Of a stretch of 47,182 nt of DNA, positions 17,941 to 26,585 are shown in pieces. The stretch comes from a bacterium (GTDB taxonomy: Bacteria > Actinomycetota > Acidimicrobiia > Spongiisociales > Spongiisociaceae), in NCBI GenBank assembly GCA_026710435.1, contig JAPOQZ010000206.1:1-47182 (forward strand). The letters are read 5' to 3'. Made by a program: the position numbers and the translations under genes. Position 1 is the stretch's first letter; the number at the start of each line of letters is the position of its first letter. Below the pieces are notes generated by a model, which saw only the letters and a list, made by a program, of their open reading frames with translations, made no database searches and was not told where the DNA came from.

Positions 17941-20900
17941 ATGCTGAGAAAGTTCCTGATAATCGGACTGGGCGGTTCGGGTGGCAAGACCCTGCGCTAT
18001 CTGAAGCAATACCTGGAAAGAAGGTTCGAAGAAGTCGGATGGGAGGAAGGGATACCGGACGGCTGGCAATTCCTGCACATCGACACGCCGGTGACACAGG
18101 ACGCTCCGGTGTTGCCGGGGTCGCCTGCCATGCTCGAGTCCGACGAATACCTTCCTCTGACCAGCCCGGGCATCGGCTTGGATTCAATCGTCCACAGTCT
18201 GAAGGCCGAGGAGGAGGTCTGTGCCGGGTGGTTGGTGGACAACACCCTCAGGAGACTTCCCATCGACATGGGCGCCGGTCAGTACCGGGCAGTGGGCCGG
18301 ATCATCGGTTTGTATTACACCGATCGCATAAAGAAGCGTATCACCACCAAGCAAAGCGCACTCATGTCGGCCGGGGCGGCCGCCCAACTCGATCAGCTGG
18401 CTGCTCGGTTGGACGGCGACGGGCCGGAGGATGACGCTCCGCCACCGGTGGCCGTCGTAATCTCGTCGCTGGCGGGCGGAACCGGCGCCGGTGTACTGAT
18501 CGACGTGTGCGACATCCTCCGGGCGGACGGCGCTCCGTGGCTCGACAAGTCGATCGGCATCCTCTATTCGGCCGACGTGTTCGCCGAGCTGTCGCCGTCG
18601 GCAGGCGCCGGGATCCAGCCCAACACGGCGGCAGCGGTCGCCGAGCTGCTCCACGGCTACTACGGAGACGGAGACTTCGTCCCTCCGGGCGGGGGCGCCC
18701 TCCAGCAGCGATCCGGCCCCGCCTTCCCCTATCTCGTGGGTCACGCCAATACCAAAGGCGTGACCTTCGGTAACCAGGTTGCTGTGTACCGGGTCATGGC
18801 CCGCTGCCTCGGCGCGGTGATGACCGATCGTTCAATCCAGGATGATTTCGTCCACTACAGGATGGCCAACTGGGACAATTCGGCGGGCGCCTTCCCCGAC
18901 CGCGGTACTGCCGAGTGGATGCTCCCGGCGCCTCGTTATCAAGGCGCTCTTCAGGCTCTCGGGTTCTCGGAGGTGGACCTAGGAGTAGGGAGGTTGAGGG
19001 CCTACGCCGAACGGAGGATCACCCGCGACGCGGTCGAATGGCTACTCGACGGGCACATGGTCGCCGCCAAGGAGTGGCTCGCCTACGAGAACGCAACCCC
19101 GGACGAGGTGATCGAAGGTCTGGCAGATCGGTCCTTTACCCGGTTCCTGAACGGCTGCGGCCTCAACGAGCGCGGTCGGGATCAGAATCAGATCCTCGAC
19201 GCCATCGCGGTTACCGACGCCGAGCTCTATACCGAGTGCACACGGGTCGCCAGGGAGGTTCACGAAGCGGGCAGAGACTATTTCGGGTCCAAGGCCAGGG
19301 TCGGCGAATGGGTGGAGTTCATCGTCGACGAGGTACGGGCTCGTAGCGCGAGCGTGCTCAAGACGCTGGACGACCGGCTCCGGAACGCCTGCTTCAGTTG
19401 GGTCGAGGACACCCCGGACCGCCTCTTGGAGGTGGTTGGCAACACCCTGGCCGAACAAGGCGCCCGGGTGGCGCTCGCGCTTCTGGCCAAGACCGACGCT
19501 GAGCTGGACCATGTGAAGGTCGAGCTGGAGAGCGAGCGCCAGGAGGAGCTCACCCTGGCCCAATATGTCCGGTCGGATGTGTCCGACGCCATGGGCGACT
19601 CGAAGGGTTTTCTGGGGGCAGACCACGAGAAAGTGAAGAGCGCGCTGCAGGCTGCCGTCCAGACAGACATCGTTCGCCGCTACAACGCCGAGCACCGGCT
19701 GCTGGCGGCCCGGCTCGCCGACGACCTGCGCAACGGGGTGATCGAACCGTTGACCCGAGCCTTGCGGGACGCTGCCGACGAACTGCGTATCGCTGTCGAA
19801 GCTGACAAGGGTCGGCCGGGAGCGACGCCGATCGAGGATTGGCCCCGCCATGATCCACCTGCCGACCAGCTCGTTCCTGATTCCCTGAAGCCGGGAAAGA
19901 GCATCAAGTTGGTGATCGACCCCGCCGACTTCCCCGATCTGTTCGACGACCTGACCACCCGGTCATCCGGCCGTACCGGGACAAAGGACGCGTGGCGCCA
20001 GGTCCGACGGACCGTGATTGCCGGCGATGAGGACCAGACGGCGATAGGGCGGTGGATCGCCGTCGACGCCGGATGGACGGCGCCCGAGTGGCTGACGGTG
20101 GATGCGACACCCAGCAAGGCGTCGTTCACGGCGCGCACCTCTCGCGACGACCTCCTAGAGCGGACCCGAGCCTGGTTGAATGCCGACGGGTCGGCCTGGA
20201 AGGTATTCCTGTCCCAGGGCCTGCGCGGGTACCTCTCCGACGGGCTGCCTCCTGTCGAGCGGGCGCCGCGGGAGGAGCGCTTCCTCAGCGCCCTCGAGTC
20301 GGCCTTCGAAGCTGCCGAGCCGCTGGTGTCGGTCGACCAGGAGATGCTCCCTCTGGTGCATCCTGGATCGGACCTGGGGATCCGGCTTTACACCAGTCCC
20401 ATTCCGGTGGCCGGACTGCCGGTCGATCAGCCGGTGAGGGAATTCCTGACCGGCCGGTTCAAAGATATGCAGGACAACTTCCAGGAGGTGGTGGACCAGG
20501 CGGTCGACCAGTCCGAACGCGAGACCAGGGTGGCGGTGTACTCCGCTTTGGGCGGCGCCCTGCATCCGATGGTGTTCGAGTCCCTCAACAAGCCCATCGC
20601 CGCGGCGTGGGCTCGGGCGCGCGACAAGTCGTCCCTGACCGGCTTCTGGAAAGCGAGACGGTCGCGCCTGCTGTGGATGGGGGCGCCCGTACCTCGGCCG
20701 GCGTTACAAGCCATGGTCAGGGGATGGTTCATCGGTCAGCTTCTCCGCCTCATCAAAATCCAGGGCGACCGAGCAACCTTCGAGACCGAGGACGGTCCTT
20801 TCACGTTCGAGTCGATGCTTCCGGTTCCGGGACAGCACCCGATAGCGTTCCTGGCCACGCTCTTGGAGTCGCTGCCTCTGGCCCTTCCCGTCGCGGTTCA

Positions 20901-21276
20901 GTGGAGGAAACCGGGGACGTACCTTAGGCCCTACACCCAGTTGATCGAGTGGGGAAGCGAACCGCATGCATCAGACCCCGAATCGTTCCTTCGACCCAGC
21001 AATGTGCTGTCGCGCTGGCTGGAGGACGGAACCGCCCCCGGTACTGGGAGCCCAGCGGTGAACGGCGCAGATCGTGGCGACCGACGGAAAGCAGCGATCG
21101 GCATTCTGCGGAAGCAGATCAAACTGTATATGCACAAGGCCGGGAACGATCTGGCGAAGGATCCGACCTCCAGGAATGCTTGGCTCGGTGTCGCGGATCT
21201 CATCTACAAGGGCTTGGAAGAGATCGCTATTTGCCTGGACGGGGACCAAGACGATGGAGAGGATGACTGGTTGTGA
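17941..21276 (+). CDS. Tubulin/FtsZ-superfamily protein (Tubulin_2-like), 1,111 residues
   Basis: The N-terminal ~350 residues look like a divergent tubulin/FtsZ GTPase. GLGGSGG (residues 9-15) occupies the first nucleotide loop, FLHIDTP (44-50) the second strand, GAGQYRAVGR (111-120) a family-typical loop, and SSLAGGTGAG (175-184) contains the exact tubulin/FtsZ signature [SAG]GGTG[SA]G. The remaining ~750 residues are mixed helical sequence with charged coiled-coil-like stretches (about 520-650) and no membrane helix, so it should be cytoplasmic. A good ribosome site (TAGGAGAACG) lies in the 7-bp gap after the vWA gene. A large FtsZ-like family coupled to vWA proteins has been proposed to remodel membranes (Makarova and Koonin 2010, from memory); this protein may belong to it. 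Whether it binds GTP or polymerises is unknown. Confidence 0.85.
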   Translation: MLRKFLIIGLGGSGGKTLRYLKQYLERRFEEVGWEEGIPDGWQFLHIDTPVTQDAPVLPGSPAMLESDEYLPLTSPGIGLDSIVHSLKAEEEVCAGWLVDNTLRRLPIDMGAGQYRAVGRIIGLYYTDRIKKRITTKQSALMSAGAAAQLDQLAARLDGDGPEDDAPPPVAVVISSLAGGTGAGVLIDVCDILRADGAPWLDKSIGILYSADVFAELSPSAGAGIQPNTAAAVAELLHGYYGDGDFVPPGGGALQQRSGPAFPYLVGHANTKGVTFGNQVAVYRVMARCLGAVMTDRSIQDDFVHYRMANWDNSAGAFPDRGTAEWMLPAPRYQGALQALGFSEVDLGVGRLRAYAERRITRDAVEWLLDGHMVAAKEWLAYENATPDEVIEGLADRSFTRFLNGCGLNERGRDQNQILDAIAVTDAELYTECTRVAREVHEAGRDYFGSKARVGEWVEFIVDEVRARSASVLKTLDDRLRNACFSWVEDTPDRLLEVVGNTLAEQGARVALALLAKTDAELDHVKVELESERQEELTLAQYVRSDVSDAMGDSKGFLGADHEKVKSALQAAVQTDIVRRYNAEHRLLAARLADDLRNGVIEPLTRALRDAADELRIAVEADKGRPGATPIEDWPRHDPPADQLVPDSLKPGKSIKLVIDPADFPDLFDDLTTRSSGRTGTKDAWRQVRRTVIAGDEDQTAIGRWIAVDAGWTAPEWLTVDATPSKASFTARTSRDDLLERTRAWLNADGSAWKVFLSQGLRGYLSDGLPPVERAPREERFLSALESAFEAAEPLVSVDQEMLPLVHPGSDLGIRLYTSPIPVAGLPVDQPVREFLTGRFKDMQDNFQEVVDQAVDQSERETRVAVYSALGGALHPMVFESLNKPIAAAWARARDKSSLTGFWKARRSRLLWMGAPVPRPALQAMVRGWFIGQLLRLIKIQGDRATFETEDGPFTFESMLPVPGQHPIAFLATLLESLPLALPVAVQWRKPGTYLRPYTQLIEWGSEPHASDPESFLRPSNVLSRWLEDGTAPGTGSPAVNGADRGDRRKAAIGILRKQIKLYMHKAGNDLAKDPTSRNAWLGVADLIYKGLEEIAICLDGDQDDGEDDWL

Positions 21277-24200
21277 GGGAGCGTCGCGTTATTCTTGTCA
21301 CTCAAGGGGGAGACGATGCCGCCATCGAACTCTTGGCGGAGTGGGCCCGTTACGGTCTGGTCGATCCGTTCGTTTCATGTGTAGGCGACCAACCCGCTGT
21401 CTACGTCGATAGCCGCGGGAGGGGGGAACCCTCCTCCGTGTTCGAGATACTCGCGCCGCAGGATCTCGAGGTAGTCCGGGTGGTGGCATTGTGCGGCCCT
21501 GCCAATGATGCAACCAAGCCCATGGCACGGGTCGGCGACCGCAACCACGTCGAGGAATCCAGTTGTCCCGACGCCGGGCCGGAATCCGAGACGGTGGCGA
21601 GGGTCCGGGACATGGTCGACCGGCTCAGGGAACTGGCACCCGATGGGTTACGGGTCCTGGAGGCGCGTATGTGGGTCGCCCCAAGCCCGAACGCAGGGAG
21701 AGAAGCCGGTGGCTGGGAGGGACCGGAGGACTTCTTCGACCCAGCCGCCGATGCCAATCTGGTGGTGATTCCGGAGGATCGCCAGACGGAAGCGAAGCTG
21801 GCCATCCCACTCACCGACCCCCACTCCGACCGCTTTGCGTCGCACGTGGCCACTGAGTTGGCCACCGGGCTGGGAATGTGGTCAGGAATGTATGAGGCGC
21901 CGGTGGACGGGATGACCGGCGGCGTGATCGGCTTCGGTGAGGCCAAGGTCCATCTGGTTCGCTCGTTCGTGCGGATCGCCGAGATCCCGGCGGTGACGCT
22001 GGCGGGCGCCGCGGATCACGGGGGCGTGCTCCGGGTTCCGAGTGGTGCTCAGGAGGCTCCGTACCCGCGGGAGACCATCATCGACGCGCAACGGCGTATC
22101 GAATCCCTTTTCCACGCCCGCCTCGTCAAGGAGCCGGCGGTCGATCAACGCGAGCCGGTGGGAATGCGCGAGTTCCTGCGCGTCATGGGCCGGGGGGCTC
22201 GCGACGCACTTCGGTACATGTTCACGTTCTCCCAGGATGTGATCGACGCCCTGCGGGACATGACCGGGCGCATGATGCAGGAAACGGTCGGCCACGACTC
22301 GGTCCTGCGGGTCATCTGGCGGGGCATGCCGCCGGACAGCGAGGACGACGCCGGGGATGTCGACGCCGAGGCCCTTATGGAGAGCGTCCGTCGCCAACGG
22401 GCTCTAGAAGGTGGCGTCCTGATCGATCAGCAGCTGTGGGCCGATGTGGGTAAGGCGGTCTTCTCCTCGGCCGACGGAGGGAAGATGCCCGACGGCGTGG
22501 ACCCGCTGAGGATCAAGGATCAGGTCATGATCGTCAAGGAGGTGAGGATGATCGCCCCCGACTACGGGCCGACTCTCGCCGACGAACTCCGGGCTGACGC
22601 TGCCCGGGCCGTGCCCACCACTCTGCTGGGACGGCTGGCCGCATGCCTACACCGGATCGAGGAACAGAGCCGCCGGAGGTTCGATAGTCTCGTCGAGCGC
22701 TCCAAACACGTGCTCGAGGTGGAGCGCCTACCGGCGGTCACTCCGGCTGGAGCCATGATCGGGGCACTCGCCACTCTGGCCGTGACCGGACTCCTGGTTC
22801 TCACCGGCATTGTCGAGTTGATAGGTGTTACGGAGATGAGTCCCGCTGTTCGCGGCTGGCTGTGGGGAGGAGCAACGGTCACCTACGGGCTGGTGCTGGC
22901 GGTCCTTACCCGATCGGTGGCCGCCCGCCTCCGAGATCGGTTCCCGGAGCCGTCGCCCATGTCAACGTCCACATCGAGGGATGTCGAGGCGCCCGAAGAG
23001 AACGAAAGCGAGCAGCGGGGATCGGTTGACTCCAAGGTCGACGGATCACCTGCGGCCGGTCGTGATGCGCCAGGTTCGACCGGGCTCGCCGCATTGCCCG
23101 GTTTCGGCGCCGCGGCGAGCTTCATGGTGCTGGTCGGTCTTTCCGGCGGGATCGTCGCGGGGACATCCGGGTTGCGCGCCTTGGACGCCACGGCATTCGG
23201 GGTGTCGGTGGCTCTGGCCGCCTATGCCATCGCGCTGGCCCTCCGGCTTGACCGGAAACCCTATCGTTCCTTGGAAACCTTCCGCCAGGTCCGGATGCTG
23301 TTCTTCTTCACGGTCATCTACGGCGCCCTGGGTCTGGTCGGACTGCTGGCTCGCGAGAACGGGTGGTACGGAGACCGTCGTCAACAAGGGTTCGGAGACC
23401 TCTGGATAGGGGAAGCCGTGCTGATGTTCATCATCCTCCTGCTGCTGGCGGCCATGGCGGTGAACAGCTTCCGGCGTGAGAAGAAGGCGCGGATCAGGAT
23501 ATCCGATCTGGAACGAGAGGTAATGGCGGCGGTGGACACCCAGTGGGCCGCGGAGGAGGCCTTCGAGCAGTTCATCGGGTCGGCGACGGCTTGGGCGGCT
23601 GTCATCTGGAAGCCGTTCGGCGAATTCGAAGCCGACGAGGCGCCGGGGCGGGACAGGACCGAGTTCGACGTGATGAAGGCTGAGGCCCGACCCTTCCTCG
23701 TAACGCCCTTAGGGGCGATGGCGATGCGGGAACGCATGATGAAGGAACTGGCCAAACGGGGCTGGCTCGGGCGTCGCTACGAAGCTGCGGTCGAAGCCTA
23801 CCGGCGTCGCCGGGCGATCGAGACCGGTGAGGATCCTGCCGCGGTGCTCCGACCGGACCGCGATCCCCGTGAGGTGCACACCGTTGCACCGGAAATGCGC
23901 CGGCAGGTGAGCGGGCGATGGCGGTTCATGCACGATCTCCTGGTGGGAACCTACGACAGGGATCTCTCCCGAGCCCTGGCCATGTCCGACTATGCCCACG
24001 CCGCCGAGTGGGCCTTCCGGAGGGAGGGAACTCTCGAAGCGTCGGAGATCGGGGGAGACCCGCTCGATCGGTACCTGGGGACCATAGTTACCCACAGCGG
24101 GTCGGAAGTCTCCTACATCTACTTCGACCATGAGGCGCGGCCGGAAGCCGAGCGCATGCTGGAGACCCAACTGTGGTGGCCGTCGAAGTTGATCGACCCG

Positions 24201-24389
24201 CCCGACGGTCGGTCCGCCTTGGTGTCCAACGTGAGCCGGCTCGCCAACGGAGATCTGGCGATCATGTCCGTACGTCACGATAAGGCGGGGCCCTACGTGG
24301 CGGCCGACGTGTTCGGCAAGCAGGGAAGGGAGATGACCATCACCGCAGTCGTAGAGCCCGTAGAACCACTAGAAGAAACGGATCTGTGA
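21273..24389 (+). CDS. Large six-helix membrane protein of unknown function in the cassette
   Basis: I do not recognise a family. The 1,038-residue protein starts at a GTG that overlaps the tubulin-like stop by 4 bp (GTGA). Residues 1-490 are soluble and begin with an alternating strand-helix pattern (VILVTQGGDDAAIELLAEWA). Six membrane helices lie at about 493-519, 529-549, 610-634, 641-658, 675-693 and 715-734; the loop between the second and third is a long acidic Ser/Pro-rich insert. Residues 740-1038 are soluble again. There is no signal peptide, so both large soluble parts are probably cytoplasmic, where they could meet the tubulin-like protein. It could be the membrane platform of the system. 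I see no catalytic motif. Confidence 0.8.
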   Translation: MRERRVILVTQGGDDAAIELLAEWARYGLVDPFVSCVGDQPAVYVDSRGRGEPSSVFEILAPQDLEVVRVVALCGPANDATKPMARVGDRNHVEESSCPDAGPESETVARVRDMVDRLRELAPDGLRVLEARMWVAPSPNAGREAGGWEGPEDFFDPAADANLVVIPEDRQTEAKLAIPLTDPHSDRFASHVATELATGLGMWSGMYEAPVDGMTGGVIGFGEAKVHLVRSFVRIAEIPAVTLAGAADHGGVLRVPSGAQEAPYPRETIIDAQRRIESLFHARLVKEPAVDQREPVGMREFLRVMGRGARDALRYMFTFSQDVIDALRDMTGRMMQETVGHDSVLRVIWRGMPPDSEDDAGDVDAEALMESVRRQRALEGGVLIDQQLWADVGKAVFSSADGGKMPDGVDPLRIKDQVMIVKEVRMIAPDYGPTLADELRADAARAVPTTLLGRLAACLHRIEEQSRRRFDSLVERSKHVLEVERLPAVTPAGAMIGALATLAVTGLLVLTGIVELIGVTEMSPAVRGWLWGGATVTYGLVLAVLTRSVAARLRDRFPEPSPMSTSTSRDVEAPEENESEQRGSVDSKVDGSPAAGRDAPGSTGLAALPGFGAAASFMVLVGLSGGIVAGTSGLRALDATAFGVSVALAAYAIALALRLDRKPYRSLETFRQVRMLFFFTVIYGALGLVGLLARENGWYGDRRQQGFGDLWIGEAVLMFIILLLLAAMAVNSFRREKKARIRISDLEREVMAAVDTQWAAEEAFEQFIGSATAWAAVIWKPFGEFEADEAPGRDRTEFDVMKAEARPFLVTPLGAMAMRERMMKELAKRGWLGRRYEAAVEAYRRRRAIETGEDPAAVLRPDRDPREVHTVAPEMRRQVSGRWRFMHDLLVGTYDRDLSRALAMSDYAHAAEWAFRREGTLEASEIGGDPLDRYLGTIVTHSGSEVSYIYFDHEARPEAERMLETQLWWPSKLIDPPDGRSALVSNVSRLANGDLAIMSVRHDKAGPYVAADVFGKQGREMTITAVVEPVEPLEETDL

Positions 24390-24404
24390 CCGGAGGTACC
24401 GTCA

Positions 24405-25367
24405 GTGGGCTTCGAGTTCGACTACGAACCCCCCGACAGATCCGACTCGCGTCGGTCCGCCGGTCACGGCGGTTCGCCACGCCGGCGACGGCCGCTCAAC
24501 CTCCTAGATCGACTACCCCGTTGGGGGATAGCCCTGATCGTGATCGTCCTCGTCCTGACGTTGTCGACAATCATCACCAGCCGGGACAGCGGGTCGGATC
24601 GGACGACCGTCGAGGATATACCCGCCCGCAGCCAGGCGGCCGATACCCACCCGGCGCCGACCTCCAACCCGCCAACCACCACGCCGCCGGTCACCACCCG
24701 GCTGGCAACCACCAACGCGTCGCCAGTCGAACCCGAAACACCCCTGGTGACCAGAGCCGGAGCCACCGCTGACTGGGCCGAACTTGCCCTCTCGATCGTC
24801 TACATCGAAGCCGGTGAATGTCCTTCATTCCCTCCTGACCTCTACAGTTCAGGTTCCGGTACGGTCGTGTCAAGCGGTACCCACATACTCACCAACGCGC
24901 ATGTGGTTCTTGACGACCATGGCCAACCTTGCCGTGAGCTGGTGGTCTGGTTCACCAACTCTTTCGAAGCGGAACCGTTCCATTGGGTGTTGGCGGACTT
25001 GGCGGCGGCGGACGAGGTGCTCGACCTGGCGGTCCTGAAGCTGCGCGAACCGGTTCCGCCAAGCAGGAGCATCGAGGTGGCTGAGCAGCAGCTCGAACCG
25101 GGAGAAGCCATCCGCATCCTCGGGTATCCGGGGGTGGGCGGTCTCACCATGACCTTGACCAGAGGGGTGTATTCGGGGAGGGTCGACCGCGGAGGCGTTA
25201 CGTACATAAAGACCGACGCCGACATCAGTGAAGGAAGCAGCGGCGGGGCCGCCTTCGACGAGGCGGGGGGGTTCATCGGAGTGCCGACCGCCGGCATAGA
25301 GGAGGTGGGCCACCTGGTGCCTGCGGGCGCGGCCGAGAGGTTTCTGGACCAGGCATACGAGCCATAA
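24405..25367 (+). CDS. Membrane-anchored trypsin-like serine protease, last gene of the cassette
   Basis: The 320-residue product has a short cytoplasmic N terminus that begins GFEFDYE, one membrane helix (about 41-57), a Thr/Pro-rich linker (about 65-120) and an extracytoplasmic trypsin-like domain (about 122-315). The triad is visible: His166 in LTNAHVV, Asp207 in LDLAVLKL and Ser279 in GSSGG. There is no PDZ domain, unlike DegP/HtrA. The start is GTG after a strong GGAGGT site, 15 bp downstream of the 6-TM gene. It may cut a partner such as the vWA protein or an envelope target when the system fires. A broken fdhD copy begins within ~10 bp of the stop. Confidence 0.88.
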   Translation: MGFEFDYEPPDRSDSRRSAGHGGSPRRRRPLNLLDRLPRWGIALIVIVLVLTLSTIITSRDSGSDRTTVEDIPARSQAADTHPAPTSNPPTTTPPVTTRLATTNASPVEPETPLVTRAGATADWAELALSIVYIEAGECPSFPPDLYSSGSGTVVSSGTHILTNAHVVLDDHGQPCRELVVWFTNSFEAEPFHWVLADLAAADEVLDLAVLKLREPVPPSRSIEVAEQQLEPGEAIRILGYPGVGGLTMTLTRGVYSGRVDRGGVTYIKTDADISEGSSGGAAFDEAGGFIGVPTAGIEEVGHLVPAGAAERFLDQAYEP

Positions 25368-25375
25368 CGTCGGCG

Positions 25376-25688
25376 GGAGCGTTCACCGTGGCCGGCGCGC
25401 CGGCGGACCTGCGGGAGGACGTGGGCCGCCACAACGCCATGGATAAGCTGGTCGGGTTCCACGCTGGCCGTGGCTGGCCCCTCGACGAGATGATCGTGAC
25501 GGTATCGGGCCGGGTCTCCTTCGAGTTGGTGCAGAAGGCGGCCGTCGCAGGGTTGAGCATCCTGCAGGCGTGTCGGCCGCGTCGTCGCTGGCGGTGGATC
25601 TCGCAGACGAGGTCGGGATGACCGTGGCCGGGTTCATTCGACCCGGCGGCTTCAACCTCTACACGCACCCCACCGCGTGTCCGGCTGA
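25376..25688 (+). pseudogene. fdhD: Broken copy of the fdhD 3' end
   Basis: This stretch aligns with 13696-14010, the last third of fdhD, at about 93% identity by hand count. It lacks the first two thirds, including the CGVC pair. Two single-base deletions break the frame: CTGGCAGG became CTGCAGG near 25569, and CACCCCCACC became CACCCCACC near 25669. The match goes on ~15 bp past the stop (GAGCCGGCCCGG). It cannot make a working FdhD. It forms a direct repeat with the intact gene around the cassette. Confidence 0.93.
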
Positions 25689-25710
25689 GCCGGCCCGGAC
25701 CCGGGAGACC

Positions 25711-25919
25711 CTAGCCTAGATTCCTCATGTTTCCAGACACACCCACGGCAACAGGCCACATCAACCACATGATCGTGACTGGGCCTGGCCTCACCCGACG
25801 GGTGAAGGTCCCGCCGGGCCGAGACAGGGTTGTGGAAATGGCCGTAGTCCCTGGTCAGAAGCTTATATCGCGCACTCTGCTCGCCTAGTACGAACTCCCG
25901 CATGAAAAATCGGGGCTAG
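25711..25919 (-). repeat. Family C MITE-like repeat, copy C3
   Basis: This is the inverted copy of C2, matching it nearly end to end. It begins CTAGCCTAGATTCCTCATG and ends CATGAAAAATCGGGGCTAG, so both ends carry CTAG and a CATGA-type inverted repeat. The central palindrome reads CTCACCCGACGGGTGAAG. It lies between the fdhD fragment and a family A copy. Confidence 0.85.
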
Positions 25920-25936
25920 AAGTGGTGGACCCCCAT

Positions 25937-26042
25937 TATGAGGGTGCTGACCAATGACGATTGCTCGGGCCTGCCGCCCGCCAGCCCAGGAATCATGCCG
26001 CCGATTGGCAGACCGCAGGTGGATTTGCCCAGCACCCTCCTA
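25937..26042 (-). repeat. Family A MITE-like element, copy A4, at the MogA/MoaB gene 3' end
   Basis: Same orientation as A2. The left end is decayed (TTATGAGGGTGCTGACCAATG), and the right end is CAGCACCCTCCTA. Its final CTA is the TAG stop of the MogA/MoaB gene on the minus strand. It lies between convergent genes, 17 bp from family C copy C3. Confidence 0.85.
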
Positions 26043-26525
26043 ACGGTGCTCGGTGTCGCCGGCCAGCAACTGCAGGATGTGGGGAAGCAGGGGTTCCAGC
26101 GCGTCGATCCCCTCCTTCACGGCCTTGGGACTGCCCGGCAGGTTGACGACCAGGCAGGAGCCGATCACGCCGGCCAGTCCCCGCGAAAGAGCCGCCATGG
26201 GGGTGTGGCGCAGTCCCTCCGCCCTGATCAACTCGGCAAGACCGGGAGCCGGCCGGTCGATCAACGCGGCGGTGGCCTCAGGCGTTACGTCCCGGGGGCC
26301 GAAACCGGTGCCGCCGGTCGTGATGATCAGACGGCGCTTCGAGGAGAGTCCGGCCAGCAGTTCCCCGATGAGTCGGCGTTCGTCGGCCACAACGTGGCGG
26401 TCCACATCGAACCCGAGGTCCGCCAGCCTGCCGACGAGCAGGTCTCCGGAGGTGTCCTCCCTCGTCCCGTGGGTGACCCCGTCGCTGACCGTGATCGAGG
26501 CTGCGCGCATGCGATCCATGGTCAT
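26040..26525 (-). CDS. MogA/MoaB-family molybdenum cofactor protein
   Basis: MogA adenylylates molybdopterin before metal insertion; MoaB proteins share the fold and often the role. The 161-residue product has the MPT-binding motif [17 protein letters not shown], the start ITVSDG, and [17 protein letters not shown] near the end, all typical. Three close ATG codons (26525, 26519, 26510) could serve as the start. The stop TAG is the terminal TAG of a family A element. It faces fdhD across the cassette; before that insertion the two molybdenum-linked genes were probably convergent neighbours. Confidence 0.88.
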   Translation of the reverse strand: MTMDRMRAASITVSDGVTHGTREDTSGDLLVGRLADLGFDVDRHVVADERRLIGELLAGLSSKRRLIITTGGTGFGPRDVTPEATAALIDRPAPGLAELIRAEGLRHTPMAALSRGLAGVIGSCLVVNLPGSPKAVKEGIDALEPLLPHILQLLAGDTEHR

Positions 26526-26585
26526 ATGGTACGTGGAGTCATCGGGTGACGGGAATCACCTACGCGGTCGCTAGCCTTCCGACCT

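Noticed and set aside
17941..21276. The tubulin-like gene as the cell-division gene ftsZ or a plasmid TubZ
   Set aside because: It is about three times too long, lacks the division neighbours of ftsZ, and has no plasmid partition partner; the operon is of a different kind.
24405..25367. The protease as DegP/HtrA
   Set aside because: There is no PDZ domain, and the N-terminal tag and linker are unlike HtrA; only the trypsin-like core is shared.
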